Positions 1 to 11,102 of a stretch of 64,000 bases of DNA are shown here, piece after piece (position 1 is the stretch's first letter; each line of letters begins with the position of its first letter). The DNA is taken from NCBI GenBank assembly GCA_026008535.1, contig BRKX01000007.1, forward strand, positions 58,641,001 through 58,705,000, read 5' to 3'. The position numbers and the translations under genes are program-made. The notes beneath the pieces are model-generated. The model saw only the letters and a program-made list of their open reading frames with translations, made no database searches and was not told where the DNA came from. Source of the DNA: Perilla frutescens (lineage: Eukaryota; Streptophyta; Magnoliopsida; Lamiales; Lamiaceae).

Positions 1-30
1 AAGTCAAATCATGAATAGTGATCTCTTTAA

Positions 31-38
31 TATAAAAG
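31..38 (+). promoter_or_regulatory. TATA box ahead of the env-like ORF
   Basis: TATAAAAG lies 123 bp before the ATG at 154. It is followed by a C/T-rich leader with CTCTCTCTCTCG around 101-112, like a normal plant 5' UTR. This suggests that the auxiliary ORF has its own transcript rather than depending on the LTR promoter. No transcript data are available to test it. Confidence 0.5.
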
Positions 39-153
39 CCTTACCCCACAAAATCTCCAATATCACTTTCATTCGCCCCTTTTGCAAAAATCAGAACACT
101 CTCTCTCTCGTTTTTTCTGTAACCCTAATCTCTGAAAATCTTCAAACTCAACA

Positions 154-2055
154 ATGGTGAAGACAAGAGGGAAGAAGGTTGCACCCAAGGCTGGACCAAA
201 GGCATGTCTGGACTTTGAGACCCCTACTGTCTCTGAAGAGCCCTCTCCAACCAAGGTCGTGAAGAAACTCTCTGTCAAAACCAAAGGGAAAGCTGCGTTT
301 GAGGCACCCATGTCGAGCAAACATGCCAAGGAAACTCCACCGGAAAAGGAATCTGCGCCTGAGGTTGAGGCGACGGAAGAAAGCTCCGCAATCCCGACTC
401 AAACGGAGCAGCAAGATGATGAGGTGACTGCAGAGGGCTTGCAGGAGGAAGAGGCTACTGAAGAGCCTGCGCCAAAGTCTAAAAAAGGAGCTTAAAAGAA
501 AAAAGCTAAATATCCAGTTAAGGTAGAGATCGAGGATGAGGAAGATGACGAGGAAGGAGAGGAAGTCGAAGGACGAGAAGAAGTTAAAGAAGAAGGAGAC
601 AGAGACACTGATTTGGACAAATACTTGACTAAAATAGAAGACATTGAAGCTGAAGCCCCACCGGAGAAGGTACCACTGTTCGAAGAGGAGGACGAGGCAC
701 CCGCTGACATCAAGAAGCGGGCACTGGAGAAAGCGAAGGGAAAAACAAAGGTTGGAGAGCCCATTCCTGAGCCAACCGAGCTAGAGGTGTCCCAGCAAGG
801 GGATACCGAAGAAGAGAAGGAGCAGCAGGAAACCAGTGCGCCCTCCCAAACTCAGGCAGACTCTGAAGAACCCTCGGAGGACTCCTCACCTAGGCGAAGG
901 GTGGGGAAATCAGTGAGTGTGAAAGCAGGAGCCAAGCTGGCTGGAGAGGCCTCTTCACGGAAGAGGAAGGCTGAAGAGCGCACTTCAGCCCCTGTGCCTA
1001 AAAGAGGCAGAGGGGTGGGGAGCCCCACACCAAGTAGTGGCCCGCCACCAGTCAGGGACATCATCAACTCAAAAGGAGTCCACCATGAGACGCTCACAGC
1101 TCTTGGTATAGAGCAGGAGATAAGGGATTTGTTTTCTGCAATTGGTTGGGAATGCTTTCTAGATATGGAGTGTGTAATTTTTCCGTCTTTGTCTCGTGAT
1201 TTTGTCCAAAACTTGAAAATTAAAGCTGTAAACAAGTCTGCTACCTCTACTAGGGTCTTATCTTTTAAATTGATGGGTAGGAGTTATTCTCTGTCGGCTG
1301 ATGACTTGAACATGTTACTGGGCATCGTGATATATTTGGACCTCCAGGATGAGGAGTATGTCGATGCCGTAACTGTAGTGCCCGACTCTGCAGAAGGATT
1401 TGACGCAAAGTGGGTTGATATTCGGGATGGATCCATTTTTCAGAGCGGATCCACAAAAGGGTATTGCTTAAATAATGATGCCTTGAGATTCTGTCATAAG
1501 GTGTTGGCTTATAATTTTTTCGGCCGTAAGGATAGCTCTAATTCAATCACTAATCAGGAGCTATTTATTTTGTGGTGCATGGTTCATAAAATCAAAATAA
1601 ATTTTGGTTCTGTGGCCATTGCACACTTTCAGGAGATTAAAACACACCCTAGACATCGTATTTCTTGTGCCCAATTGATCACCCAGATTGCGGTTAGATA
1701 TAGACTCCTTGATTTGCTTGATACTGATTTAACCCCCCTTCCCCATGAATATTTTGATCTTAACTGCTTGAGAAGAATACAAGATGTGGTTGACGATGAG
1801 GATGGAAAACCTATTTTCTTTGTGCCGGGGACAGACCCCTCGAGCATGCTTTTAGCAATGGCAGGTACATCGAGGAAACCACCAGCAGGGAAGGCACCAC
1901 AGAGGGAGCACCCAGTCGCAGTGATCAGGAGGAGACTTGAGTTGATCGAGAATGCCCAGTTCCAAACCAATGAAAAGCTGACCCGAATCGAAGCAGTCTT
2001 GAAGGCTTATTTCAAGCATGTTGGGTTCTCCTACCCAACGCTTGCAACCTACTAG
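154..2055 (+). pseudogene. Athila-type auxiliary (env-like) ORF, one in-frame stop
   Basis: A single 634-codon frame runs from ATG 154 to TAG 2055, broken only by TAA at 493-495. Residues 1 to about 300 are low-complexity, rich in Lys/Glu/Ser/Pro with basic clusters that resemble nuclear localisation signals (for example RKRKAEER). The folded part, about residues 300-600, has the pattern of Athila ORF1 / 'putative plant transposon protein' domains: IGWECFLD, then a strand-rich stretch with SFKLMGRSYSLSADDLNMLLG. A short C-terminal helix follows (RRRLELIENAQFQ). Role unknown; such ORFs occupy the env position of Athila elements, but I see no signal peptide or membrane segment. It is followed by a 3' non-coding region and the LTR. 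Apart from one nonsense codon it is surprisingly intact. Confidence 0.75.
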
Positions 2056-2817
2056 CCTGGTTCTTTCTGTGTTTTTAGATTAGGTTTTGTTTTATTTTAT
2101 TTTTTTTCTTTTTTCTGTTTTCTATGTTGTCATGTTGCTTGAGTCTGTGTCCACACTTTGCAAGTTGCAAAGTGTGTAGGTGGGTAGTTGAGTCAAAGCA
2201 TGCTATTCTGTGAGTCTGTGTGGGCATTTCACGTGATGATCCAACTTTAATTGCTTTACAGAAAAATCAGCATACCCATTTAAGATATGGATGACGAACG
2301 AGTTTAGCATGCCCTGTGAGACTTGAGCCTATATGCTGTATGCTTCATTTTATAGTTTCCTTTCATTCATGAGTGTGAATAATTCTGTGCTTATGATATT
2401 CTAGAATTTGCCTTTGTTCTGCGTTTAAACTTTGGGAATTATTGATGCACATGTAAATGAGATATGCCATGTTTTTGCTGAACCACTGAAATAAAATAAC
2501 TCCCACCAATGACACAGCCCTTGCAGCCTCTTTAGCAAACTTATGGGATGAATTTGTACAGAATTACAGCCGAATTGAGAGTATACACTGAGTGAAGAGA
2601 GTCTGTGAGAAACACCAAGCTAAAACTCATTTTTGACCTATTTTAAGTGTGCTGAAACTTTGCATTTTTGGTTAGATTATTTATGATGTGCCCACACTGA
2701 GTAACAGTTTGCATGCTTGTGTCTTGAGTCTGTTTCTTTTCTCTTTTCTTTTTTTTTGTTTTTCTGGATGCGTTGCACCCCATGCTTGAGGACAATCATG
2801 CTTAAAGTGTGTGGGTG
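2056..2817 (+). other. non-coding 3' region of the Athila-like element with polypurine tract
   Basis: No ORF. The stretch is T-rich, with a (T)n run near 2100-2120 and another near 2745-2760. Just before the LTR is the phrase 'gaggacaatcatgcttaaag' followed by GTGTGGGTG, which fits the usual Athila polypurine tract that primes plus-strand synthesis. Confidence 0.6.
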
Positions 2818-4360
2818 TGATAAGTCCATTTATTTCGTATTTTTATGGGCATTTTATCCTCTATAAATGTCCTTTTTAGTGTGTTTTTAGTCGAAAAGAA
2901 CCAGGTTGCGGTCAGAGGGCATTCCAAGAGTCGAGTCTGGCGGAAGGGGCATTTTATGCCCAGTTATTCACGATTATCTCACACATATGTTCCTCAGAGG
3001 CACAGGGGACTTCTTCAGTATCCATCCCACATTCGGTTAGTAAAGTGGGCATATCAGATACGGATGGAGCTGACAGATGATGTCGTGCCCACAGTACTCG
3101 CACAGACTCGACCACAGGTCAGAATGGGCATTCCCGTGAAACTCGGAAATCAGTTGAAGGAAAGCTGGTGGAAAAATAGCTACATATCCGAATGAGAGTT
3201 GGAGCTAAGCTGGACTCCTAGAAGGCACTGCAACAAAGAGATAAGCTCAATCGAAGGAGATAAGAGCAATCCCTAAAAAATAGGGATTTGATAGAGCTGA
3301 AGCTTATCCAGTCAAGATCAGAGAGGGCACGCCGTTCGGGAATTGCAGCAGAAGACCCCCGCCTGTGGGCGAAATTCCACTTGGAAATGTAGTTATTTAA
3401 ACAAGTTTAGTCTCTAGGAAAACAATCTTTAGACAGTCAGAAACATTTTCACATTTTATATTTCCGCATTTTATTTTCAGTACGCTGCTAAGGCAGCCAA
3501 AACAATCCGAAAGGTCTTAAACCTTCGGGACTTAGGTTATATTTATATTACTCAACGTTGGAGTTGAGCTTTTGCTGAATTAAATCAGTAAGTTCTTGTT
3601 TATTTTTTATATCTTTAAATTCTGCAGTTTTAATTATGTCTAGCCTTCTCGGCTAGATCTTTAATTCTGGCATTTGAATGATGGAATTGGTTTGAGCATG
3701 AATCTGGACTCGTGAGGCCAAAATGGGCATAATAATGCATGATAAGTTTCCGTGAATTCTTGAGCCTTGTTCCACGTGAGTGTGTGTCTGAAGTGCCCAA
3801 TGTGGCTGATCACTCATTAGGTAAAGAGGGCATACCTTTATTAATTGAATTGGCGAATCGTGACTGTGTGTCGGTTCATATAGTAATAAGGGAATTAATG
3901 GGGTGTTGTGGGCATAAGAAGAATCAGTTGAACACAACTGATTTGGGTCCGTCTAGGGCACACTACTGCTTGTTTACTTACATCTCTTAGAGGAATCGGG
4001 AGGTGGGTAACTGGTTAGGGGTTTAATCGAAGAGGAATCACTTTTAAACCTAAAATGAAAGGATGGATAAGGAGACGCAGAGAGGAATCCGGTCACCATT
4101 AGATGACATATCATGTATGAAAATCGGTGTGCCCATGATCGAGTTGTTTTATGTTTAAATCAAATTCTAATACAAATGCCATAACCTTTTGTTATTTGAT
4201 ATTTTCTTTAGTTCCTTTTGCAGATTTAAATTCAGTGTAGTGACAACACCAAAACCCCCATTTGTGATTGGTTACTTGAAGATAGAATCGTAACAGCTCT
4301 CTGTGGGATCAACCCGTACTCATTGGCCAGCTACACTCGCTGTGGGCACAGGAGTTTACA
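2818..4360 (+). repeat. 3' LTR of the Athila-like element (1543 bp)
   Basis: Starts TGATAAG directly after the polypurine tract and ends ...GGAGTTTACA. The short ORFs inside show no protein family I recognise and I treat them as chance. The right boundary is set by the point where a different reading frame (the CRM-like tail on the minus strand) becomes continuous; it could be off by a few bases. Confidence 0.65.
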
Positions 4361-4604
4361 AATATATTTTTGAGCGCGAAACGACCGCGCGTCACGGTCC
4401 ATGCAGAGTCTTAACGATTCTCCTTCATATTCGAGCTTCAATACGGACACCAATCTCAAGATAGCTAGGCTTGGTTCGTCCTCGAACTTCTTGTGAAGCA
4501 ACACTTGAAAATAATCTTGTAATCTCTTAGCTCGTAACCTTGTAAAAGGACCTCGGATTTGCAACTCCGGATTAAGCTCATCATTGCTATGTACGAACTC
4601 ATCA
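4361..4604 (-). repeat. fragment of a CRM-like LTR (H) encoding a polyprotein tail
   Basis: On the minus strand the LTR starts TGATGAGTTC at 4604 and reads a tail containing RGPFTRLRAKRLQDYF. The same tail type is encoded by LTRs E (ELQFKGPVTRLRAKKLQDYL) and F. A purine-rich tract lies just outside on the minus strand (complement of 4605-4625). The rest of this LTR was cut off by the Athila insertion at 4360. Confidence 0.65.
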
Positions 4605-4913
4605 TTTTATCCCCTCTTCTCCACAAGCAGAACTTTTGTGATTCACAAATATGTATGAGCAGTGTTGGTTTTCAATCCTTCTCTATATAAAAAGAGAATA
4701 GTTCATCATATTTCCTTTTAGGAGAGGTATTGGTGTCCCATATAAAGGAAGCTTTGACCAACGGTATTCAGTGTTGGCTTAGAAGCTGCCGCTGTTGTTA
4801 TTAATTTATTGTAGCTTTCTTCATCCAACTAATAAAGAAATAAAAACCATATGAAAAAGTTTCTAAACATGGTATTATCTTGCATGTTGTATTATATTAG
4901 TGCATAGGAATTG
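4605..4913. other. remnant between CRM-like fragment H and element A
   Basis: Begins with the polypurine tract of H (minus strand) and continues into AT-rich DNA with no recognisable coding. A TATATAAAAAG-like string lies at about 4683-4693 but no ORF follows. The last five bases, AATTG (4909-4913), are the left TSD of element A. Confidence 0.5.
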
Positions 4914-6542
4914 TGTCATGCCCCAATTTTCATAAAATATAAATAATAACGATAAATAAAAAAAACTTCACTTTATTAAAATAACAACAAAATATTTATT
5001 TAGAGTTTTTAAGCGTAAATAATAAAAGATAAATATTTTATTTTCCAGACGACCATCATCTCGTCACACACATACATCGCCCGGCATCAACCTGAAATGA
5101 ATAATAGTTTTGGGGTAAGTACTATTGACTCAGTGGTGACCGCATTTATCCAAATTATACAATTATAACAATTTAAACTATAGGTAGCCCAAGGCTAAAT
5201 TCGGGACATATGCAGCTCGTCAGCCAATAATAATAATTGTTTTAACCCGTAGATTAATAAATATGAACCTGCATAGAAGTATAATAAGGATAAATACAAA
5301 ATGTGCGTCACATCGGATTCCCTACCTTGACTTGGAACAATAGTACGGTTAGTTAATCCACGCGCTGCCTATTAATAAATTAAACATATAAATATTAACA
5401 TAAAATTTAAATAAAATAAAATAACAAGTATAATAAAATAATATTAATAATGCATGACCCAACCCACACTTTACAACTCTCGGCCCATTTAAATTCTATC
5501 CTAACCCAATGTTAATCAAAATTATAATCTGGCCCATAAAACAAATTAACAAACCATTTAGAAAAACATAATTTATATGGAAGAATTCATTTCTTTTATT
5601 TCAGTCAACTGCTCAAAAACCAAGAAACCATCTCTCCAAACTTGAAACATATTCTTTCTGCATACAGACACCCATATCTGAAAAATGCTTTATTTTTCCT
5701 TTAATCCACCCAAAGCTCACGACTAACCACAAAAATGAAAACCAAGCTTTTTCCTCTCTCTTCTTCTCTCCCTCTATTTCTCTTTTTTTTTCTACTGCAG
5801 TGGCCCCTCCCGAAACCGCTGAGAACAACTACCACCGCCATCAATTGCACCACCTATTCTCACTCAACCGCCCTTCCGATGAAGATGCAAAAGTAAAACA
5901 CGAAAATACCTCAAAAGGGAAGAAGAAAAACTCTACTGCTCTAATGATGCTTAGAAGGGAGATTAGTTTTATTTTCGGTGTACTTTGAATGAATCATCTA
6001 GTCCCCCTTTTATAGTGTGAGGAATGCCAATGAAAGGTTTGAAATTTTATGATTGGAAATAAATTTTGGTTAATGGCAGGTAATGGAGAGGCTCCATGAT
6101 TCCAAACGATTTCCGTTTCAAAATTGAGAAGATTTGGGAATCTGCAACTGCTTGAGGAAGAAGCCGATGCTGGGCAATTTCTTTGGCTAAAAAAAAAATA
6201 ATATTACTTTTGGGCTTCAAACTCCACTATTGGACTCAAAAGAAAAGACACCCAATTGGGCTTAAGTAAAAAATAAATATAGAGCCACACAAATAAACCA
6301 TAGAGAATTAAGCTTGGAATAAAATAAAATAGTAATTACCAATAATAATAATAATAAAAATGAAAAAATCATATAATAACATTAACGATGATGATTATAA
6401 ATTTATAATCATAATAATATAGTTAAAATGATATAGATGCGACTTATAGGAACGTAACCAAAAATAATATAGCATGCATTATAAAAAATAAAATTTTGAA
6501 AATATATGTAGCAAATTTTCTAAAAAATTCCGGGTCGCTACA
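4914..6542 (-). repeat. 3' LTR of element A (1629 bp)
   Basis: On the sense strand it starts TGTAGCGACCCGG at 6542 and ends ...GGGGCATGACA at 4914. A TATA box (TATAAAAGG) lies at about 6014-6006, giving a U3 of roughly 530 bp. Near 5089-5150 is the shared stem/TTTCAGG module. The adjoining purine tract, AAGTGGTAGAGAA, lies just inside on the minus strand at 6543-6555, and next to it is GAGGACGAAATT, a relic of the usual polyprotein end in this group. Confidence 0.88.
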
Positions 6543-6648
6543 TTCTCTACCACTTAAAAAAATTTCGTCCTCGAAATTCACTTACCTTGTCCTCAAATAT
6601 AGGCTTCTAGACTTAATGTTAACTCGTCTTATCATAAAGGCATTCCTA

Positions 6649-7155
6649 TGACGTCCCACGTCGGTATGAGAATGAAAGTATGACATGTATATAAGTGGGC
6701 TCAATGGACTCTCTAGCAACTTGGGTTAACCATTTTGGCAAGGCGAGGACGGATGCCAAGTAGTTGTTAGCAGAGCCCGTTGTGCTGTCGTTTCGTTGCT
6801 AGGCCCCACCCCAGTGGGCCTGGTGCGTTACAAATAGTATCAGAGCTGACCCCGGGTGCGCTCGACAGGGCCCTGGAGCCAGTCCAGGTGTGCTAAAACC
6901 GGACCCCGGGGGACGGTCCTACAGAGGAAGGAGCACGACGAGGACGTCGCGTCTCTAACGGGGGGAGAATGTGACATCCCACATCGGTGTAAGAATGAAA
7001 GTATGACATGTATATAAGTGGGCTCAATGGACTCTCTAACAACTTGGGTTAACCATTTTGGCAAGGCGAGGACGGATGCCAAGTAGTTGTTAGCAGAGCC
7101 CGTTGTGCTGTCGTTTCGTTGTTGGGCCCCACCCCCGTGGACCTGGGGCATTACA
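6649..7155 (+). mobile_element. TRIM (507 bp) nested in element A
   Basis: Two 184-bp direct repeats (6649-6832 and 6972-7155) start TGACRTCCCACRTCGG and end ...TTACA. After the left repeat comes a tRNA-Met-like primer site, AGTATCAGAGCTG (about 6836-6848), and before the right one a purine tract, GGGGGGAGAATG. That makes a complete terminal-repeat retrotransposon in miniature with a 139-bp GC-rich interior and no coding capacity. TATATAAG in each repeat (about 6689-6696) would be its promoter. The 7-bp string ATTCCTA abuts both ends (6642-6648 and 7156-7162), longer than the usual 5 bp. Orientation is opposite to element A. Confidence 0.88.
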
Positions 7156-7410
7156 ATTCCTATTCCTAAGTTCAAAATTCTCTTGTCGATAATCCCAAGT
7201 AGTTCTAGATAGAGCAACCTCACCTTAGTCTAATTAAAGAAATAATTCATCGCTAAATGTACTATAGATCAAATCTTATCAAGTCCAACTTTATTCCAAC
7301 CCAAACGTATTTATTACATCTCATATTTGCTAACATAACTTATTTGCATGAACTAGCTAAGGCATACTAAATAGGGATAGAATGGGTAGCCTAGCGCAGT
7401 CTCTCTTAAT

Positions 7411-8400
7411 CTACTTATCACTAGTCATCGCAAAAGCACGTGCATTTCCCTTTCTTAGAATGTTCTTCTCTTGCTGTTTGGGACAATTTGGGGCTCCGTG
7501 TCTGGGCTGATGACACCAGTAACAAACATTCTTCCCATAGAAGCACGGCGGTTTATGACATTTTCCACATTGCGTGTAAAATGGTTTGATCACTAGCGTT
7601 GCTTCGGGATTCTCCCCTTCAGTAACTTTTGATTTCTTCTCAAGTAAAGCTTTCCTTTCCTCTACTTGCTCATTCCAACATCTCTTTCTAGAGGTGTTTG
7701 TTTGTTTGGGAGTAGGGCTCTCCAACTTCAGATGCTTGGCAACCACTTGTGCTTGTTCCATCATCTCAGCAAATGTGAATGTTGCTCCTTGGGCTGCTAA
7801 AATCCCTCCAATCTCGGATCGCAAGCCATATTCGAATCGCCAGACTTTCTTCTCCTCGGTGTCCACCAGATGTGGAGCGTAGCACGACAGCTTGTTAAAC
7901 TTCCTTTTATATTCGAGAATAGTCATCGTTCCTTGCTCGAGATTCATCAATTCCGTCTCCTTCTGCTTACGGTAAGCTCTTGGGAAAAACTTCCCCATTA
8001 CTAGTCCCTTGAAAGCATTCCATGTCAAGTTTCGGCGACGTTCCGGTGTCATGAGCTGAACTTGTGCCTACCACCAATGACTTGCATCCTCTGCTAGCTG
8101 AAAAATCACGCATGACACCTTTTCCGCATTCGTGCACTCTAAATGTTCGAAAATACGCTCCAACTCGAAAATCCACTCATCTGTGACAAGTGGCCCTTCA
8201 TTCCCCTTCAATCTGGGTGGTCCCATCTGATGGAACTGGGAAACAATGAAACTTCCTCCACTTCATTGATGAGGTAGCACTTCCTTCAAAGCATGAACCA
8301 GCTCCTGAGCAAAGCTTGGTCTTTCATTTCTAACAAACTCTAGAGTGCTTATCGAAAATGAAGATTTACTATCCGATCGTGAGCTCCGGGTTCTTGCCAT
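7411..8400 (-). pseudogene. gag of element A (two in-frame stops)
   Basis: A 330-codon frame runs from ATG 8400 to the stop at 7411, with TGA at 8265-8263 and TAG at 8070-8068. It shows the retrotransposon Gag capsid pattern: RLKGNEGPLVTDEWIFELER, then AEDASHWW, then an F-x-FFP-R-E-LMNL-Q-Y-F-L-Y-P core. Near the C-terminus is a zinc knuckle of C-x2-C-x4-H-x4-C type, CYWCHQPRHGAPNC. It would form the nucleocapsid of the particle. Translation stops shortly after the knuckle with no protease, so the Gag-only state is part of the element's design or an old deletion. The breaks make this copy non-functional. Confidence 0.85.
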
Positions 8401-8545
8401 AATCCTATTTAACAAATTCATTAGCGAATTTTAAAGAGAAATTTTGAAAACAAAGTTTAAGCAACAATTTTATTTATCAAAAGAGAAAACCCATTCAACA
8501 AAACTCAAAAGATAAGATTTTTTTTCCGTGCTAGTCTAAACCAAC

Positions 8546-9025
8546 TCAATCATTTCGTGTTCTCTTCTTGGATATGGCTGCTTCATTGGAATTCTCTTTG
8601 TTGGAACCCTCATCATCACTAACAAAATTTCTCGAACCTTCTCCGTAAACCAAATCACGCCAAATTCCCATGGTATCGGGCATAAATGCATCAAAAAGGT
8701 CTTCTTCCTCCGACATGTAACCGATGAGATCTTCAAGAACTAACCCGACCCAATCCTTTAATTGCTGGGGCATAATTTTGATAATTTTCTTGGCAGCCTC
8801 CATCTGATTTAGCTTACCTCCTTCTCTCCTTAGTTCCTTCCACATTCTTTCAAGTTTCAACAAATATTCTTCTACCCCGAACTCATAGTTCCAACGAATT
8901 CTCATAAAATTACTCCACGACATCTCTTTCCTAGACATAAGCTATTTTTCCTTTTGCACTGAGGTTTTCTTATTGGTTGGCGTACGCCTTGCTGTCTTAA
9001 CCTTGGGTACTAATTTCCAAGACAT
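8546..9025 (-). pseudogene. small unknown ORF upstream of gag in element A
   Basis: A 160-codon frame runs from ATG 9025 to the stop at 8546, with one TAG at 8944-8942. The protein is basic at the start (KVKTARRTPTNKK), then has a helix-rich middle (YLLKLERMWKELRREGGK; KIIKIMPQQLKDWVGLVLED) and an acidic end with KKRTRND. The middle vaguely recalls the UBN2-type Gag helix of Copia elements, but the resemblance is weak. I do not recognise it. It lies between the primer site (9216) and gag (ATG 8400), where Ty3 elements normally have only leader. Confidence 0.5.
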
Positions 9026-9199
9026 CTAAACATAAAATTTTATAGTCAATTTCGAGGACCAAAATGATAAATAATACATTTCATGCTTTTTCATAAACAT
9101 TGCAATAAATTGAACTTTTACCTCAGCTCAGTGCGATGCGGCGGACTCGATGATGGCATTTTATAAAACTTTTTTTTGCAAGTCTACAGAAATGTAGAC

Positions 9200-9216
9200 C
9201 CGCTCTGATACCAAAT
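9200..9216 (-). other. primer binding site of element A
   Basis: On the minus strand TTTGGTATCAGAGCGGG follows the 5' LTR end directly. It matches the 3' end complement of initiator tRNA-Met used by most plant LTR elements, and so fixes the element's orientation as minus. Confidence 0.85.
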
Positions 9217-9770
9217 TGTCACACCCCAATTTTCATAAAATATAAATAATAACGATAAATAAAAAAAACTTCACTTTATTAAAATAACAGCAAAATATTT
9301 ATTCAGAGTTTTTAAGCGTAAATAATAAAAGATAAATATTTTATTTTCCAGACGACCATCATCTCGTCACGCACATCCATCGCCCGGCATCAACCTGAAA
9401 TGAATAATAGTTTTGGGGTGAGTACTATCGACTCAGTGGTGACCGCATTTATCCAAATTATACAATTATAACAATTTAAATTGTAGGTAGCCCCAAGTTA
9501 ATTCGGGACATATGCAGCTCGTCAGCCAATAATAATAATAATTATTATTTTAACCCATATGTTAATAAATATGAACCTGCATAAAAGTATAATAAGGATA
9601 AATACAAAATGTGCGTCACATCTGATCCCCCTCCTTAACTTTGAACTTGACTTGGAAAAATAGTATGGTTAGTTAATCCACGAGCTGCCTATTAATAAAT
9701 TAAACATAGAAATATTAACATAAAATTTAAATAAAATAAAATAACAAGTATAATAATAATAATAATAATC

Positions 9771-9803
<33 letters not shown>

Positions 9804-10353
9804 CATGACCCAATCCACACTTTACAACTCTCGGCCCATTTAAATTCTATCCTAACCTAATGTTAATCAAAATTATAATCTGGCCCATAAAATAAATTAA
9901 CAAACCATTTAGAAAAACATAATTTATATGGAAGAATTCATTTCTTTTATTTCGGTCAACTGCTCAAAAACCAAGAAACCATCTCTCCAAACTTGAAACA
10001 TATTCTTCTCTCTCTCGGCATACAGATACCCATTTCTAAAAAATGCTTTCTTTTTTCCTTTAATCCACCCAAAGCTCACGACTAATCACAAAAATGAAAA
10101 CCAAGCTTTTTCCTCTCTCTACTTCTCTCCCTCTCTTTCTCTTTTTTTTCTACGGCAGCGGCCCCTCCCGACACCGCTGAGAAAAACTACCATCGCCATC
10201 GATTGCACCACCTATTCTCACTCAACCGCCCTCCCAATGAAGATGCAAAAGTAAAACACGAAAATACCTCAAAAGGGAAGAAGAAAAATTCTATTGCTCT
10301 AATGATGCTTAGAAGGGAGATTAGTTTTATTTTTGGTGTACTTTGAATTAATC

Positions 10354-11088
10354 TGTGGGGTATTGGCCCATTTGGGCTTTCTGTCTTGGCCCACTTTCCT
10401 TATTTATTTTTCCTGACCCAGCTGCTAAGCCCATCTCACCCCTTAACCTATTTTACCTTATATACTAAAACCTAATCCTAATTTACCAACTCTACTCTCT
10501 ATCTCTCTCTAGTAATGGTTGTGCCGATTCACCTTCTCTCTCAAGCCTTACACCAATCCCCTTCCACCCTACTTGCTTCAGAGCTATCTCCACCGTTCTC
10601 TCTGTGTTTTTGGCCGGATTTCTGCCTGTGGCCTCCTGATTTGGCCGTGAGTTGAGAGTGTAGTGAGTGACCTCTGATAGCTGAGGGTTTGTGAGAGCTT
10701 CAGGCCTTTTACCCATCTCCCCTTTGTGGTCTAGGGTCTCTTTTGTCACCGAAAGTGCCATCACCACTCGTGGAAAAATTTGAGCCAAATCGTGTTCATT
10801 TTGAACACCTTTTTCCCACCTTCAAAATCTCTATTTTCTTTATCCTTTGTGTTTCTTACTTCAGTTCTTCAGATTTCTGTTATATTATCTCATTTAAGCC
10901 TAGATCTAACTGTTTGTTTCACTTTTGAGTGCAGATCTGGTCCCCTTGAAGTAAAGCCTATGATGACCAAACTTAAGATCAAAAGATCTGCTTCTCTGAG
11001 GCTTTTCGGCTGCCTGAGCAGCCGTGAGGATAACCGGAGGGGCCGAAAAATAAGAGGTGAATACCCAGCCGGGCCCGATACCACAACA
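10354..11088 (+). repeat. 5' LTR of the Copia element (735 bp)
   Basis: Starts TGTGGGGTATTGGCCC and ends ...CCCGATACCACAACA, directly followed by the primer site. TTATATACTAAAACC at about 10457-10471 may be its TATA box. It is 62 bp longer than the 3' LTR; the extra piece is at about 10830-10890. Confidence 0.88.
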
Positions 11089-11089
11089 G

Positions 11090-11102
11090 TGGTATCAGAG
11101 CC
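11090..11102 (+). other. primer binding site of the Copia element
   Basis: TGGTATCAGAGCC, the complement of the initiator tRNA-Met 3' end, starts one base after the 5' LTR. The following 11103-11950 is non-coding leader. Confidence 0.88.

Larger units (their letters stand above)
1..4360 (+). mobile_element. Athila-like Ty3 retrotransposon, 3' portion (env-like ORF and 3' LTR)
   Basis: The window opens inside an LTR element. An acidic/basic N-terminal ORF joined to an Athila ORF1/plant-transposon-protein-like domain is followed by about 760 bp of non-coding DNA, a purine-rich tract (about 2803-2817) and an LTR starting TGATAAGTCC at 2818. The LTR end around 4260-4360 carries the phrase CTCTGTGGGATCAACCCGTACT, which is typical of Athila LTR ends. 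The 5' LTR, gag and pol lie left of the window, so the left TSD cannot be checked; the expected right TSD copy is AATAT at 4361-4365. The element was inserted into a CRM-like LTR fragment whose coding tail resumes at 4361. Lineage is from recognition by eye. Confidence 0.75.

Noticed and set aside
6649..7155. Cassandra-type TRIM
   Set aside because: Cassandra LTRs carry a 5S rRNA-like segment; none is seen here.
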